DNA of 64,000 nt from Buchnera aphidicola (Muscaphis stroyani) (GTDB taxonomy: Bacteria > Pseudomonadota > Gammaproteobacteria > Enterobacterales > Enterobacteriaceae): NCBI RefSeq assembly GCF_005080865.1, contig NZ_CP034861.1, positions 310,001-374,000 on the forward strand, written 5' to 3'. Each line of letters starts with the position of its first letter. Positions within the stretch are counted from its first letter, which is position 1. The notes beneath the pieces were generated by a model that worked only from the letters and a program-made list of their open reading frames with translations, ran no database searches and was not told the origin of the DNA. The position numbers were made by a program, and so were the translations under genes. This document shows positions 21,689 to 32,731 of this stretch, piece by piece.

Positions 21689-22336
21689 ATAATATCTTAT
21701 AATATTCCTTATTAAAAGAATGTAATATATAAAAAATATTTAACTTATATTTTTTATTTTTTTAAATATATCTTGTAAAAATTTTAATTTATTCTAAAAG
21801 AATTTTGTATAAATTAAATCTAATATTATATCACCTTTTAATGGGAGAAAAAAAGAAATTAAATAGTCTCTATTATATGTTTTCCATTATCGTATTGATT
21901 TATTATAAAAATCTTTATTGTATTTGTTTTTTAATTTTAATATTTGTTACTATAAAAATTATAAAATAAAAACATATAAAAAATATTAACTATTAAATCT
22001 TTAAGAATTATTTTACTTTATAAGTGTTATTTTATTAAAAAAAATTTTAATAAAACAATTATTTTTATTTAAAAAAGATTTGTTTCTAATTAAATTAATT
22101 TAATTACTTAAACAATATACTAAAAACTTCTAGCATAATTAAATATCATGTTTTTTAAATTAATAAGTACATATAAATTAAAAAGTTTAAATTTAAAAGA
22201 TAAAAACTATATTTTTTAAATAATTTTTATATTGTTTACTTTTAAAAAGATTTATTAAAAAAATAGTGAATTAATTATATTAATCACATATTTAAATTTA
22301 TAAAAATTATCTTGATAATTAATTTTTAAATAAATT
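21689..22336. other. Gene-sized blank where cmk is expected
   Basis: About 650-715 bp of degenerate AT sequence lies between aroA and rpsA. In enteric bacteria cytidylate kinase (cmk, about 680 bp) lies here. No frame is open on the minus strand, and the P-loop region of Cmk cannot be found. The length fits a fully eroded cmk pseudogene (inference). Confidence 0.5.
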
Positions 22337-23623
22337 TTAGTAAAATTTACTAATAGATAAAAAATCTTTAAAATAAGAAGGAAAAGTTTTTGAAGTGCAC
22401 TTTGGATTAAGTATATTAACACCTACAAGAGATAAAGAAACTAAGGAAAAACACATTGCTATACGATGATCGTTATAAGTATTTATGCTTGCATATTTAA
22501 ATGAATTTGGAGGAGTTATAGATAAAAAATCCTTTCCTTCTTCTACTTTTGCACCAATTTTCTTTAATTCTATAGCCATTGCTGACAAACGATCTGTTTC
22601 TTTTAATCGCCAATTGTATATATTTCTAATAATTGTAGTTCCTTTCGCGAAAAGAGCCACCATTGCAATTGTCATAGCAGCATCAGGAATATGATTCATA
22701 TCTAAATCTACTCCATATAATCCACTTCTAGTGCAAGAAATAAAAGAGTTATCCCAATGAATGATTGCTCCCATTTGTTCTAAAACATTTGCAAAATGTA
22801 TGTCTCCTTGAATACTATTTTTCCCAACTCCAAAGACTTTAATTGAACCACCTTTAATAGCGGCTGCCGCTAAAAAATAAGAAGCAGATGAAGCATCCCC
22901 TTCTATTAAATAATGACCAGGTGTTTGATATTGCTGGTTCCCTTTTATATAAAAATGAGAATAAGAATTATTTTTAATATGAATTCCAAAAGATTTAATT
23001 AAATTAAGGGTAATATCAATATAAAGTTTAGAGACCAAATTTCCTTTAATATTTATAGTAGTATCTTTTGGAGCAAGTGGAGCTATCATTAGTAATGATG
23101 TTAAAAATTGACTGGAAATAGTTCCATTTAAATCAATACAACCACCAATAAATCCTCCTTTAGAATGAATTGGAGGATAGCCATCGTTTTTTTTATATTC
23201 TATAATCGCCCCTCCTTGTCTAAGTGCATTAACAAGATCTTTAATAGGTCTTTCATGCATTCTATTTTCCCCGCTCAATATAACATCATTATTATTTAAA
23301 GATAGCGCAGCAAGTAAAGGTCTTATTGCAGTACCTGCATTTCCTAAAAATAATGAAATAGGTTTGGATAACTGAAAAGATTGACCGATTCCTTGAATAT
23401 GGCAACTTTTTTTATCTTGAGATAAATCATAATTAATACCTATTTTTTTTAATGCATTTAACATATATTGAGTATCATTGCTATCTAATAAATTAGTTAA
23501 ATACGTAACTCCACTGGCCATCGAAGATAGCAGTAAAGCTCTATTTGAAATACTTTTTGAACCTGGTAAGTAAATGGATCCATTTACATAAGAAACAGGT
23601 TTTAAATGCAGCGATTCTTTCAT
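22337..23623 (-). CDS. aroA: 3-phosphoshikimate 1-carboxyvinyltransferase (EPSP synthase)
   Basis: AroA makes EPSP from shikimate-3-phosphate and PEP on the way to chorismate and aromatic amino acids. It has 428 residues (E. coli 427). Conserved blocks include [13 protein letters not shown] (shikimate/PEP lysine), [21 protein letters not shown], the central catalytic Asp in [17 protein letters not shown] and the [11 protein letters not shown] segment. It lies 54 bp downstream of serC, in the ancestral serC-aroA order, and is probably one transcript with it. It supports provision of essential amino acids to the host. Confidence 0.97.
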   Translation of the reverse strand: MKESLHLKPVSYVNGSIYLPGSKSISNRALLLSSMASGVTYLTNLLDSNDTQYMLNALKKIGINYDLSQDKKSCHIQGIGQSFQLSKPISLFLGNAGTAIRPLLAALSLNNNDVILSGENRMHERPIKDLVNALRQGGAIIEYKKNDGYPPIHSKGGFIGGCIDLNGTISSQFLTSLLMIAPLAPKDTTINIKGNLVSKLYIDITLNLIKSFGIHIKNNSYSHFYIKGNQQYQTPGHYLIEGDASSASYFLAAAAIKGGSIKVFGVGKNSIQGDIHFANVLEQMGAIIHWDNSFISCTRSGLYGVDLDMNHIPDAAMTIAMVALFAKGTTIIRNIYNWRLKETDRLSAMAIELKKIGAKVEEGKDFLSITPPNSFKYASINTYNDHRIAMCFSLVSLSLVGVNILNPKCTSKTFPSYFKDFLSISKFY

Positions 23624-23677
23624 AATAAATTATTCTCTCCTTTAATTAAAAATTATTTGTTAATGTTGTGTTTAAAT

Positions 23678-24763
23678 TTATCCATACTTTTTTTCAAATT
23701 TTATCATGAAATCCACTAAAGATTTTACTCCTGATATAGGCATAGCATTATAAATTGATGCTCGCATCCCTCCTACTATATAGTGTCCTTTCAAGTAATT
23801 TAATCCCAACTGACTGGCTTGTTTTAAAAATATTTTATTTAATTTAGGATTTATTAAATGGAATATAACATTCATTTCAGATCTATTTTTTTTATTTATT
23901 CTATTAATATAGAAATCACTATCATCTATTTTTTTATACAGTAATTCAGCTTTTTTTTTATTTATTTTTTCTATTTTTTTTAAACCTCCTCTCTTTTTTA
24001 ACCATTTAAATACTAAACCTGATAAATACCAAGCAAATGTAGGAGGGGTATTAAACATAGAACTATATTTTGAAATTGTATGATAATCTAAAATAGAAGG
24101 AGAAATTTTAGATGAATATTTTAATAATTTTTCTTTAATGATAACTATTGTAATTCCTGAAGGGCCAATGTTTTTTTGAGCACTTGCATAAATAAGATCA
24201 TAATTGTTAACATTAATAAATCTAGATAAAATGCATGATGAAAAATCTCCCACAACTATTTTTCCATAAAAAATTGGTTCCTCATAAATAGATAAACCAT
24301 CAATAGTTTCATTAGGGCAATAATGTATATAAGCTGTTTTATTGCTAATATTCCACGTTGAAGGAGGTGCAAGAGATATTTGATTATTTTTTATTTTTTT
24401 TATAAATATTTTTTTAGGAATACAATATTTTTCAGCTTCAATTGAAGCGCATTCAGACCAGTATCCACTATTAATATAATCTGCGTGCTTAAAATTTCTT
24501 AATAAATTTAAAGGAACAGCAGAAAACTGACCTCTAGCTCCTCCATGACAAAATAAAACTTTATACTCATCAGATATTTTTAGCAAATCTCTTAAATCTT
24601 TTTCAGCTTCCAACGCAACTTGAACAAACTGATCACTGCGATGACTAATTTCCATGATAGAAGAGCCAGATTGATTCCAATTTTGAAGTTCGTTTTTAGC
24701 TTGATATAACACTTCTGTTGGAATCATAGCCGGACCGGCACTAAAATTATAAATTAAATTCAT
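23678..24763 (-). CDS. serC: Phosphoserine aminotransferase
   Basis: SerC is a PLP enzyme that converts 3-phosphohydroxypyruvate to phosphoserine; in enterics it also acts in pyridoxal phosphate synthesis. It has 361 residues (E. coli 362). The PLP Lys is K197 in SAQKNIGPSG. The N-terminus NFSAGPAMIPTEVL and the motifs MEISHRS, HGGARGQF and MRASIYNAMP are typical. It is followed by aroA, as in E. coli; serS lies 51 bp upstream on the same strand. I see no serA or serB in the window. Confidence 0.96.
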   Translation of the reverse strand: MNLIYNFSAGPAMIPTEVLYQAKNELQNWNQSGSSIMEISHRSDQFVQVALEAEKDLRDLLKISDEYKVLFCHGGARGQFSAVPLNLLRNFKHADYINSGYWSECASIEAEKYCIPKKIFIKKIKNNQISLAPPSTWNISNKTAYIHYCPNETIDGLSIYEEPIFYGKIVVGDFSSCILSRFINVNNYDLIYASAQKNIGPSGITIVIIKEKLLKYSSKISPSILDYHTISKYSSMFNTPPTFAWYLSGLVFKWLKKRGGLKKIEKINKKKAELLYKKIDDSDFYINRINKKNRSEMNVIFHLINPKLNKIFLKQASQLGLNYLKGHYIVGGMRASIYNAMPISGVKSLVDFMIKFEKKYG

Positions 24764-24814
24764 AATTTCACCAATTATGTAATATTTTCGAATTTTTATA
24801 TAAAAAATCTAAGA

Positions 24815-26116
<1,302 letters not shown>

Positions 26117-26393
26117 TTAAAATTAAACATTGTTTTAAAATATATATGAATATATTCTACATTAGAACAACATTTAATAAATTTATTAAAAATTAATAAA
26201 TTTTAGTTAAACAATAAAAAAATTATATTTATTTATAAATGCATTCTATTGAAATTCTATTACACTAATAAATTTATAAACTTTCAATACATTAAATATA
26301 AAAATAAATTAAAAAATAATTAATTTTTTTAAAAGTACTCAAAAAATTCTTATTAACTTCGTAAAAATCTTTTCAACTTATAAAATATATAAC

Positions 26394-27356
26394 ATGAAAA
26401 ATAAAAAATATAGCAAATTAATCATTTTAGGCTCTGGACCAGCAGGATACACTGCGGCTATTTATGCTGCAAGGTCTAATTTAAATCCTTTCTTAATTAC
26501 CGGAATAAATAAAGGAGGTCAATTAATGAATACAAATGAAATTGAAAATTGGCCTGGAGATTTTAATAAAATCACTGGACCAGAGCTCATGAATCGAATG
26601 TATCTACATGCCTTGAATTTTAATATAAAAATTATAACTGATAACATTATTAAAGTAGATTTTAAAAATAAACCATTTGTTTTAAACGGAGAAAAATATA
26701 CATATATTGCTGATGCAATCATTATTGCTACGGGGGCAAGTCCCCGTTATCTAGGATTAGAATCAGAAGAATTATTTAAAGGAAAAGGCGTATCAACATG
26801 CGCAGTATGCGATGGATTTTTTTATAAAGGTAAAGAAATTGCCGTAGTAGGAGGTGGAAACACTGCTATAGAAGAAACTTTATACTTGTCAAACTTTGTT
26901 AAAAAAGTTCATTTAATACATCGAAAAAGTAATTTTAGTGCTGAAAAAATTTTAGTTAGTAGATTAATGAATAAAATACAAGAAAAAAAAGTTATACTTC
27001 ATTTAAATTATACTGTGAAAAAAATCTTTGGAAATGTACTTGGTGTTAATTCAATATTAATTGAAAAAATAAAATTAAAAGAAAAAAAAGAAAAAACACT
27101 AGCAGTATCTGGATTGTTTGTTGCAATTGGTCACGTACCTAATACAAATATTTTTATTGATCAATTAAAAATAAAAAATGGTTATATTCAAGTTTCTAGA
27201 GAAACTCATGGAAATTACACACAAACAAGTATCCCTGGTATTTTTGCAGCTGGAGATGTGATTGATCATGTGTATAGACAAGCAATTACATCATCTTCAA
27301 GTGGATGCATGGCTGCATTAGATAGCGAGCGTTATCTTAATTCTATAAAATTATAA
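26394..27356 (+). CDS. trxB: Thioredoxin reductase
   Basis: TrxB is a NADPH-dependent flavoprotein that keeps thioredoxin reduced. It has 320 residues (E. coli 321). The FAD site is [17 protein letters not shown] (12-28), the redox pair is C136 and C139 in TCAVCDG, the NADPH motif is GGGNTAIEE, and the C-terminal FAD motif is GIFAAGDV. It is monocistronic by spacing, with infA 110 bp downstream. The start ATG matches the family position. Confidence 0.97.
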   Translation: MKNKKYSKLIILGSGPAGYTAAIYAARSNLNPFLITGINKGGQLMNTNEIENWPGDFNKITGPELMNRMYLHALNFNIKIITDNIIKVDFKNKPFVLNGEKYTYIADAIIIATGASPRYLGLESEELFKGKGVSTCAVCDGFFYKGKEIAVVGGGNTAIEETLYLSNFVKKVHLIHRKSNFSAEKILVSRLMNKIQEKKVILHLNYTVKKIFGNVLGVNSILIEKIKLKEKKEKTLAVSGLFVAIGHVPNTNIFIDQLKIKNGYIQVSRETHGNYTQTSIPGIFAAGDVIDHVYRQAITSSSSGCMAALDSERYLNSIKL

Positions 27357-27466
27357 AAAATGCGTTTAATACGGTTCATACAAAAAATTACAGACTGGTA
27401 AAACAAGACGGTATTAGATATAATGCATAAATCAAAAAAATAAAATTTTAAATTATAGAGTATTAC

Positions 27467-27685
27467 ATGACTAAAGAAGATAATATTGAAATGCATGGAA
27501 CAGTAATCGACACTTTACCTAATACTATGTTTCGTGTTGAATTAGACAATAAACATATTATAACAGCACATATTTCAGGTAAAATGAGAAAAAATTACAT
27601 TAGAATATTAACTGGAGATAAAGTAACTGTTGAACTAACTCCTTATGATTTAAATAAAGGTCGAATTATTTTTAGAAGCAGATAA
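27467..27685 (+). CDS. infA: Translation initiation factor IF-1
   Basis: IF-1 is an OB-fold factor that binds the ribosomal A site during initiation. It has 72 residues, identical in length to E. coli. [35 protein letters not shown] and the C-terminal GRIIFRSR are as in the family. A TATAAT at 27419-27424 (43 bp upstream) with a poor -35 is its probable promoter. It is a small essential gene under strong conservation. Confidence 0.98.
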   Translation: MTKEDNIEMHGTVIDTLPNTMFRVELDNKHIITAHISGKMRKNYIRILTGDKVTVELTPYDLNKGRIIFRSR

Positions 27686-27893
27686 TTTTGATACTTTAAA
27701 AAAATAAATATTATTATCATATAATTAAATTTAATCAATATTAAATATGTAATTGTATGATTTAAAAAAGTATTTATTTTTATTTTTTAAAACAATTTAA
27801 TTTTTCAAAGTGTATATTATTATTTCTAACTTTCAGACAGTTGATATATTCATTAAAGGTAAAATAATTATTTTCTATAAAAAAAGAGAATAT

Positions 27894-29663
27894 ATGCGTA
27901 CTAAATATTGCGGACAAATTCAAACAATTGACTTAAATAAGAAAATCGCAGTATGCGGATGGATCTATAAGATTCGTAATTTTGGTCAATTTATTTTTGT
28001 GGATATAAGCGATTGGACGGGGATAGTTCAAGTCGTTTTTCAATCAAATAATGATGTAATTTTTAAACAAGCGAAAAAGTTAAAAAATAATTTTTGTGTT
28101 CAAATTTTAGGTATTGTGATAAAAAGAAAACAAAAAAATTGCAAACTTTACACTGGAGAAATTGAAATTTTAGCAGATGAATTAAATATTTTAAATTCGT
28201 CCAAACCGATTCCGCTTGATTTTACTAGCAATCGTGATGATACCAAACTAAAATATCGCTATTTAGATTTACGTTATAATAAAATTATTGAAAATCTAAA
28301 AATAAGAAGCAATGTAGTAGATTTAATAAGGACATTTATGAAGAAAAAAAATTTCATAGATGTCGAAACACCAATTTTAACTAAATCTACTCCAGAAGGA
28401 GCCAGAGATTATTTAGTTCCTAGTAGAAATTATCATGGAAAGTTTTTTGCTTTGCCGCAATCCCCTCAATTATTTAAGCAATTGTTAATGATTTCTGGAG
28501 TAGACAGATATTATCAAATAGCAAAATGCTTTCGAGATGAAGATTTACGATCAGATCGTCAACCAGAATTTACTCAAATTGATATTGAAGCTTCTTTTGT
28601 AACTTCTACTCAAATTCGAAGTATTGTTGAAAAATTAATAAAAACTGTTTGGTCTAAAACAATTAGTTCAAAATTATCAAAATTTCCCACAATTTCTTTT
28701 CATAAATCAATGGAAATTTATGGATCAGATAAACCAGATTTACGAAATCCAATAAAAATTATTGATGTTTCTAATATATTTAAAAAATCTAATCATAAAT
28801 TGTTTTTTAACTTGAATTTAAATAAAAAAAATCGAATAGCATTATTACGCATTCCTAATGCATCTAATTTAAGTCGTAAAAAAATTGATGATTACTCTGA
28901 ATATTCAAAAAAAAATGGTGCTAAAAAATTATTTTATATAAAATTAGAAAAGATAGAAGATAAGTATTATAATTTTCAAAGTTCAATGAAAAAACTATTA
29001 AATAATCATGTAATCAATAAAATATTAAAAAAAACTAATGCTAAATCTAAAGACATTCTTTTTTTAATCGCTGATGAAACACATATTGTTAATAAAGTTC
29101 TTGGAATGTTAAGGATTAAGATAGGAATTGATTTAAAAATTACTAAAAAATCTTCTTGGAAACCAGTTTGGATTGTAGATTTTCCTATGTTTATTAAAGA
29201 CTCAAACAATTGTTTTTCTTCTATGCATCATCCATTCACTTCTCCGAAAAAAGAAGATGAAAAAAAACTACACAAAACACCTGAACTTGCTATAGCTGAT
29301 AGTTATGATCTTGTAATGAACGGTTATGAAATTGGAGGAGGATCAGTTCGAATTAATAATTATAATATTCAAAAAAAAATTTTTGATATACTAAAAATAG
29401 AAAATAAAATTCAAAATAAAAAATTTGGATTTTTTATTGAAGCTTTAAAATACGGAGCTCCTCCACATGCAGGTATAGCTTTAGGATTAGACAGAATTGT
29501 TATGCTTTTAACTAATAGTAAAAATATTAGAGATGTGATTGCTTTTCCTAAAACAACATCTGCTACTTGTTTAATGACAAATTCTCCTAGTGAATTAAAT
29601 GATTATAAATTGAAAGAAATAGGAATTAAGATTATAAAAAATACTTTTAATGAAGTTACTTAA
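27894..29663 (+). CDS. aspS: Aspartyl-tRNA synthetase
   Basis: AspS is a class II synthetase. It has 589 residues from the ATG at 27894 (AGAGAA ribosome site; MRTKYCGQ aligns with E. coli). An open in-frame extension to 27810 has no homology. The N-terminal OB-fold anticodon domain is followed by the catalytic core: motif 2 FRDEDLRSDRQPEFTQID, the flipping-loop segment SPQLFKQ, the bacterial GAD insertion (diverged, Lys-rich) and motif 3 GIALGLDRI. The stop codon overlaps the 3' end of convergent znuB by 8 bp. Confidence 0.97.
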   Translation: MRTKYCGQIQTIDLNKKIAVCGWIYKIRNFGQFIFVDISDWTGIVQVVFQSNNDVIFKQAKKLKNNFCVQILGIVIKRKQKNCKLYTGEIEILADELNILNSSKPIPLDFTSNRDDTKLKYRYLDLRYNKIIENLKIRSNVVDLIRTFMKKKNFIDVETPILTKSTPEGARDYLVPSRNYHGKFFALPQSPQLFKQLLMISGVDRYYQIAKCFRDEDLRSDRQPEFTQIDIEASFVTSTQIRSIVEKLIKTVWSKTISSKLSKFPTISFHKSMEIYGSDKPDLRNPIKIIDVSNIFKKSNHKLFFNLNLNKKNRIALLRIPNASNLSRKKIDDYSEYSKKNGAKKLFYIKLEKIEDKYYNFQSSMKKLLNNHVINKILKKTNAKSKDILFLIADETHIVNKVLGMLRIKIGIDLKITKKSSWKPVWIVDFPMFIKDSNNCFSSMHHPFTSPKKEDEKKLHKTPELAIADSYDLVMNGYEIGGGSVRINNYNIQKKIFDILKIENKIQNKKFGFFIEALKYGAPPHAGIALGLDRIVMLLTNSKNIRDVIAFPKTTSATCLMTNSPSELNDYKLKEIGIKIIKNTFNEVT

Positions 29664-30447
29664 AAAAAACACTTTTTATGTTACTCAATAAGTATAACAA
29701 AAAAGAAAATAAGACAATTGATGAACTAACCGGTGTGTGATAAAAAACAGATAAAACTATACCCCCTGTAACAGAAAAAATACTTAAAATTACTGAAACA
29801 ATAGCCATTTTTTCTGGAGAACCTGAAAAATTTTGAGCTGTAGATGGAGGAATAATTAGTAAAGAAGTAACTAGTAAAGCTCCAACAAACTTAATAGCTA
29901 TAGAAATAGCTAAAGCAGTGGTAAGCATTACAGTTAAACGCGCATAAAAAACATTAACTCCATTAATTTGAGCTAATTCTTCATTAATCGTGGCTGATAA
30001 AATAGATTTCCATTTTATAATTAAAATACTTAAAATTAATAAACTTCCGAAAGCAATGTAAATTAGATCAGAATATGTTACAGATAATAAATCACCAAAT
30101 AAATAACTATTAATATCTTTCTGTTTATCTTTGGAAATTAAACTCATAAATACGATTCCAAGAGATAGAGAACTATGAGACATAATTCCTAAAATGGTAT
30201 CTAGAGATAAAGGAAGAATCTTTTCTAAAAATGATAACACAATAGCAAGCAAACTTACAACCGTAAAAACCATGAAAAAAGAATTAATATCAAATACTAT
30301 AGATATAGAAAAACCTAATAAAGAAGAATGAGATAGAGCATCTCCAAAAGATGACATTCGACGCCAAACTATAAAAGAACCTAAAATCCCTGTTGCTACA
30401 GCTAGTAAAATGCCAGCTACCCATGCTATAAAAATCATTTCACACAT
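29656..30447 (-). CDS. znuB: Zinc ABC transporter permease ZnuB
   Basis: ZnuB is the membrane channel of the high-affinity zinc uptake system. It has 263 residues (E. coli 261) and about eight membrane segments. Conserved blocks include GSFIVWRRMSSFGDALSHSS, the LFGDLL segment and the KFVGALLVTSLLIIPPSTA helix. The start at 30447 is set by aligning with the E. coli N-terminus up to the first conserved Trp. It follows znuC by 35 bp, and its end overlaps convergent aspS by 8 bp. Without a periplasmic ZnuA nearby, the source of substrate binding is unclear. Confidence 0.95.
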   Translation of the reverse strand: MCEMIFIAWVAGILLAVATGILGSFIVWRRMSSFGDALSHSSLLGFSISIVFDINSFFMVFTVVSLLAIVLSFLEKILPLSLDTILGIMSHSSLSLGIVFMSLISKDKQKDINSYLFGDLLSVTYSDLIYIAFGSLLILSILIIKWKSILSATINEELAQINGVNVFYARLTVMLTTALAISIAIKFVGALLVTSLLIIPPSTAQNFSGSPEKMAIVSVILSIFSVTGGIVLSVFYHTPVSSSIVLFSFLLYLLSNIKSVFFK

Positions 30448-30482
30448 AATAAAAAATCGCTCTATTAATATATGTTACAATT

Positions 30483-31202
30483 TTAACAATTATGAATATG
30501 CTTGTGATTATGATGATAAATCGCTAATTCTTTTATTCGATTTAATCCAAATATAGAAATGAATTCTAAATTTTTAAACACTTTCTCTGGAGTACCAGAG
30601 CAGCAAACATAATTGTTCAAGCAAATGATATCATCTGTTTTTGACATTATAAAATTTAAATCATGAGAAACCATTAAAATAGCACATTTTAAATCATTTC
30701 GAATTTCATTGATTAATTCATATAAATCAAGTTGACCAGACATATCAACACCTTGTGTTAACTCATCTAAAACCAGCAAATGAGGATTATTTAATAAAGC
30801 TCTCGCCAAGAGAACACGCTGCATTTCTCCTCCAGACAACTTTTGTAATTGACAATTCTTTAAAGATTCTGCTTTTACTTTTTTCAGTATTTCTAATATT
30901 TTGTTGTTTTCTTTGATTTTTTGAGATAACTGCATAAAACGTTCTACTGTAACAGGTAATAAATGATTAAGATAGAGTTTTTGAGGAACATAACCAATAG
31001 ATAATTTTGATAAGTAAGTAATCTTTCCCAAACTAGGCTTTATCAATCCTAATACAACACGAACCAAAGTGGATTTACCCGCTCCATTTGGTCCAATTAA
31101 AGTTAGAATACGATTAGATTTTAAAGAAAATGATATATTTGAAAGAATAGATCGATTTGATAGATTTACGTAAATATTATTTAGTTTGATTAGTTTTAAC
31201 AT
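30483..31202 (-). CDS. znuC: Zinc ABC transporter ATP-binding protein ZnuC
   Basis: ZnuC is the ATPase of the zinc importer. It has 239 residues (E. coli 251). Walker A is GPNGAGKST (37-45), the signature is LSGGEMQR, and the Walker B region reads LLVLDELTQGVD, with Leu replacing the usual Pro after Asp-Glu. The C-terminus is His-rich (HHNHKHIH), like E. coli ZnuC, suggesting zinc sensing or storage. It is first in the znuCB transcript. The partner znuA, divergent from znuC in E. coli, is not in the 279-bp upstream spacer. Confidence 0.95.
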   Translation of the reverse strand: MLKLIKLNNIYVNLSNRSILSNISFSLKSNRILTLIGPNGAGKSTLVRVVLGLIKPSLGKITYLSKLSIGYVPQKLYLNHLLPVTVERFMQLSQKIKENNKILEILKKVKAESLKNCQLQKLSGGEMQRVLLARALLNNPHLLVLDELTQGVDMSGQLDLYELINEIRNDLKCAILMVSHDLNFIMSKTDDIICLNNYVCCSGTPEKVFKNLEFISIFGLNRIKELAIYHHNHKHIHNC

Positions 31203-31481
31203 AGTTAATCGAATTACATACTTTATATTTTTATAATTTTATTATAGGTTAGATTTTTTTAAAAAAATATAAATTATATGAAAAATAAAAAATTTTTTAT
31301 AAAAAATTTATTTTGTGCTCTTATATAATTAAACTGTAATAAGTAAACCATGAACAACATAATGAAACTTATAATAACGTATGTAATTATTCATATACTT
31401 TTTGTTTTGTTGAAGAAATATAGTTATATAAAATTTTTATTTAATCAATATGTTTTTTGAAATTAAAAGGAACAAAATAAA

Positions 31482-32696
31482 GTGCAAAAAATTTGTCAAT
31501 CATTATTTTATTTAAAAACACATGTTAAAAAAACAATAGAATTAATAATTAATTTAAAATTATTTGTTTTTTTATTTTTTATTACATTTTTTTCTGTATC
31601 AAAAGCAAATATTTTATTAAAAAAAAACTGTTATAAAAAAAAAGACAATAATTGTATAAAATATCAATATACTATTTTTAAAGGAGATCAAATTGGGACA
31701 ATTTTAAATCAGTCAGGAGTCAATATAAATGACATTTTAAAATTAATCAAAAAAGACTCATGTTTAAATGTAATAAACATAGGAGATACTTTTTCTTGGA
31801 CAATTAATAAATCTGGAGAATTGTTAGAGTTAAAATGGTATTTTTCCAAAATACAAAAAAAAATATATAAAAGAGTCAGTAACAATTTTATTGTTATTAA
31901 TCATTTTCCAAAAATTTTATTAAAAAATAAAATTATCCTTATCAAAAAAAATTCAAATTTTTTTAAAAGTGCACAAAAATCGGGTTTAAATAAAAATGAA
32001 ATATATGAGATTATTAAAGCTATAAAATGGCAAATAAATTTCAATAAATTAAATATTGGAAGTAACTTTAATTTAATTTTTTTATATAAATCAGATAGTT
32101 TAGAAAAAACAAAAAAAAATAGATATTTATTAGGGATTAAATTAAATAATTTTGGAAAAACATACTATTCTATTCGAGCATTTAATGAATCGTTTTATAA
32201 TATTAATGGTTTAAACGAAAAAAATGATTTTATGGATTTCTCATTTTTAAAAAAATATCGAATTTCTTCTAAATTTAATCTAAATCGTCTACATCCAATA
32301 ACGCATCGCGTCAGTCGTCATTTAGGAATTGACTTAGCTATGCCTGAAGGTACCCCTGTTTTAGCTACGAGCAATGGTCAAGTAAAAAAAGCTGAATTTA
32401 ATTCTATAGCAGGTTTTTTTATTGAAATAGAACATTTAAATCAATTTAAAACAAGATATATGCATCTAAAAAAAATTCTTATACATCCTGGAGATGAAAT
32501 AAAGAAAGGCGAAAAAATTGCTTTATCTGGAAATACAGGAAGAACTACTGGACCACATTTACATTATGAAATTTGGAATAATAATTGCGCAATTAATCCT
32601 ATGAATGTACAATATTTGTTTTTTAAAATTCTCACAAATGAAGAAAAAAAAATTTTTTTAAAAGAATCAAAAAAAATTTTAAAAATGTTAAAATAA
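31482..32696 (+). CDS. mepM: Murein DD-endopeptidase MepM (YebA), M23 family
   Basis: MepM cuts peptidoglycan cross-links so that new strands can be inserted. It has 404 residues and a GTG start with AAAGGA upstream (E. coli 440). An N-terminal membrane anchor (about 25-43) is followed by a LysM-like and OapA-like region (YTIFKGDQIGTILNQSG). The C-terminal M23/LytM domain has zinc ligands in HLGIDLAMP and HLHYE, with GNTGRTTGPHLHYE near the end. The part after the anchor is shorter than in E. coli. Two A9 tracts lie early in the gene. In enterics it sits next to znuA, which is missing here. Confidence 0.95.
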   Translation: MQKICQSLFYLKTHVKKTIELIINLKLFVFLFFITFFSVSKANILLKKNCYKKKDNNCIKYQYTIFKGDQIGTILNQSGVNINDILKLIKKDSCLNVINIGDTFSWTINKSGELLELKWYFSKIQKKIYKRVSNNFIVINHFPKILLKNKIILIKKNSNFFKSAQKSGLNKNEIYEIIKAIKWQINFNKLNIGSNFNLIFLYKSDSLEKTKKNRYLLGIKLNNFGKTYYSIRAFNESFYNINGLNEKNDFMDFSFLKKYRISSKFNLNRLHPITHRVSRHLGIDLAMPEGTPVLATSNGQVKKAEFNSIAGFFIEIEHLNQFKTRYMHLKKILIHPGDEIKKGEKIALSGNTGRTTGPHLHYEIWNNNCAINPMNVQYLFFKILTNEEKKIFLKESKKILKMLK

Positions 32697-32731
32697 TACA
32701 ACTTCTAAGGTATATTTTCCTCTAAAAAAAA

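Noticed and set aside
26519..26722. 67-codon frame antisense to trxB
   Set aside because: A shadow of trxB; no ribosome site or homology.
32697..32731. Possible hairpin between mepM and pykA
   Set aside because: The apparent complement needs two bulges and uses the last codons of pykA; too weak to call a terminator.
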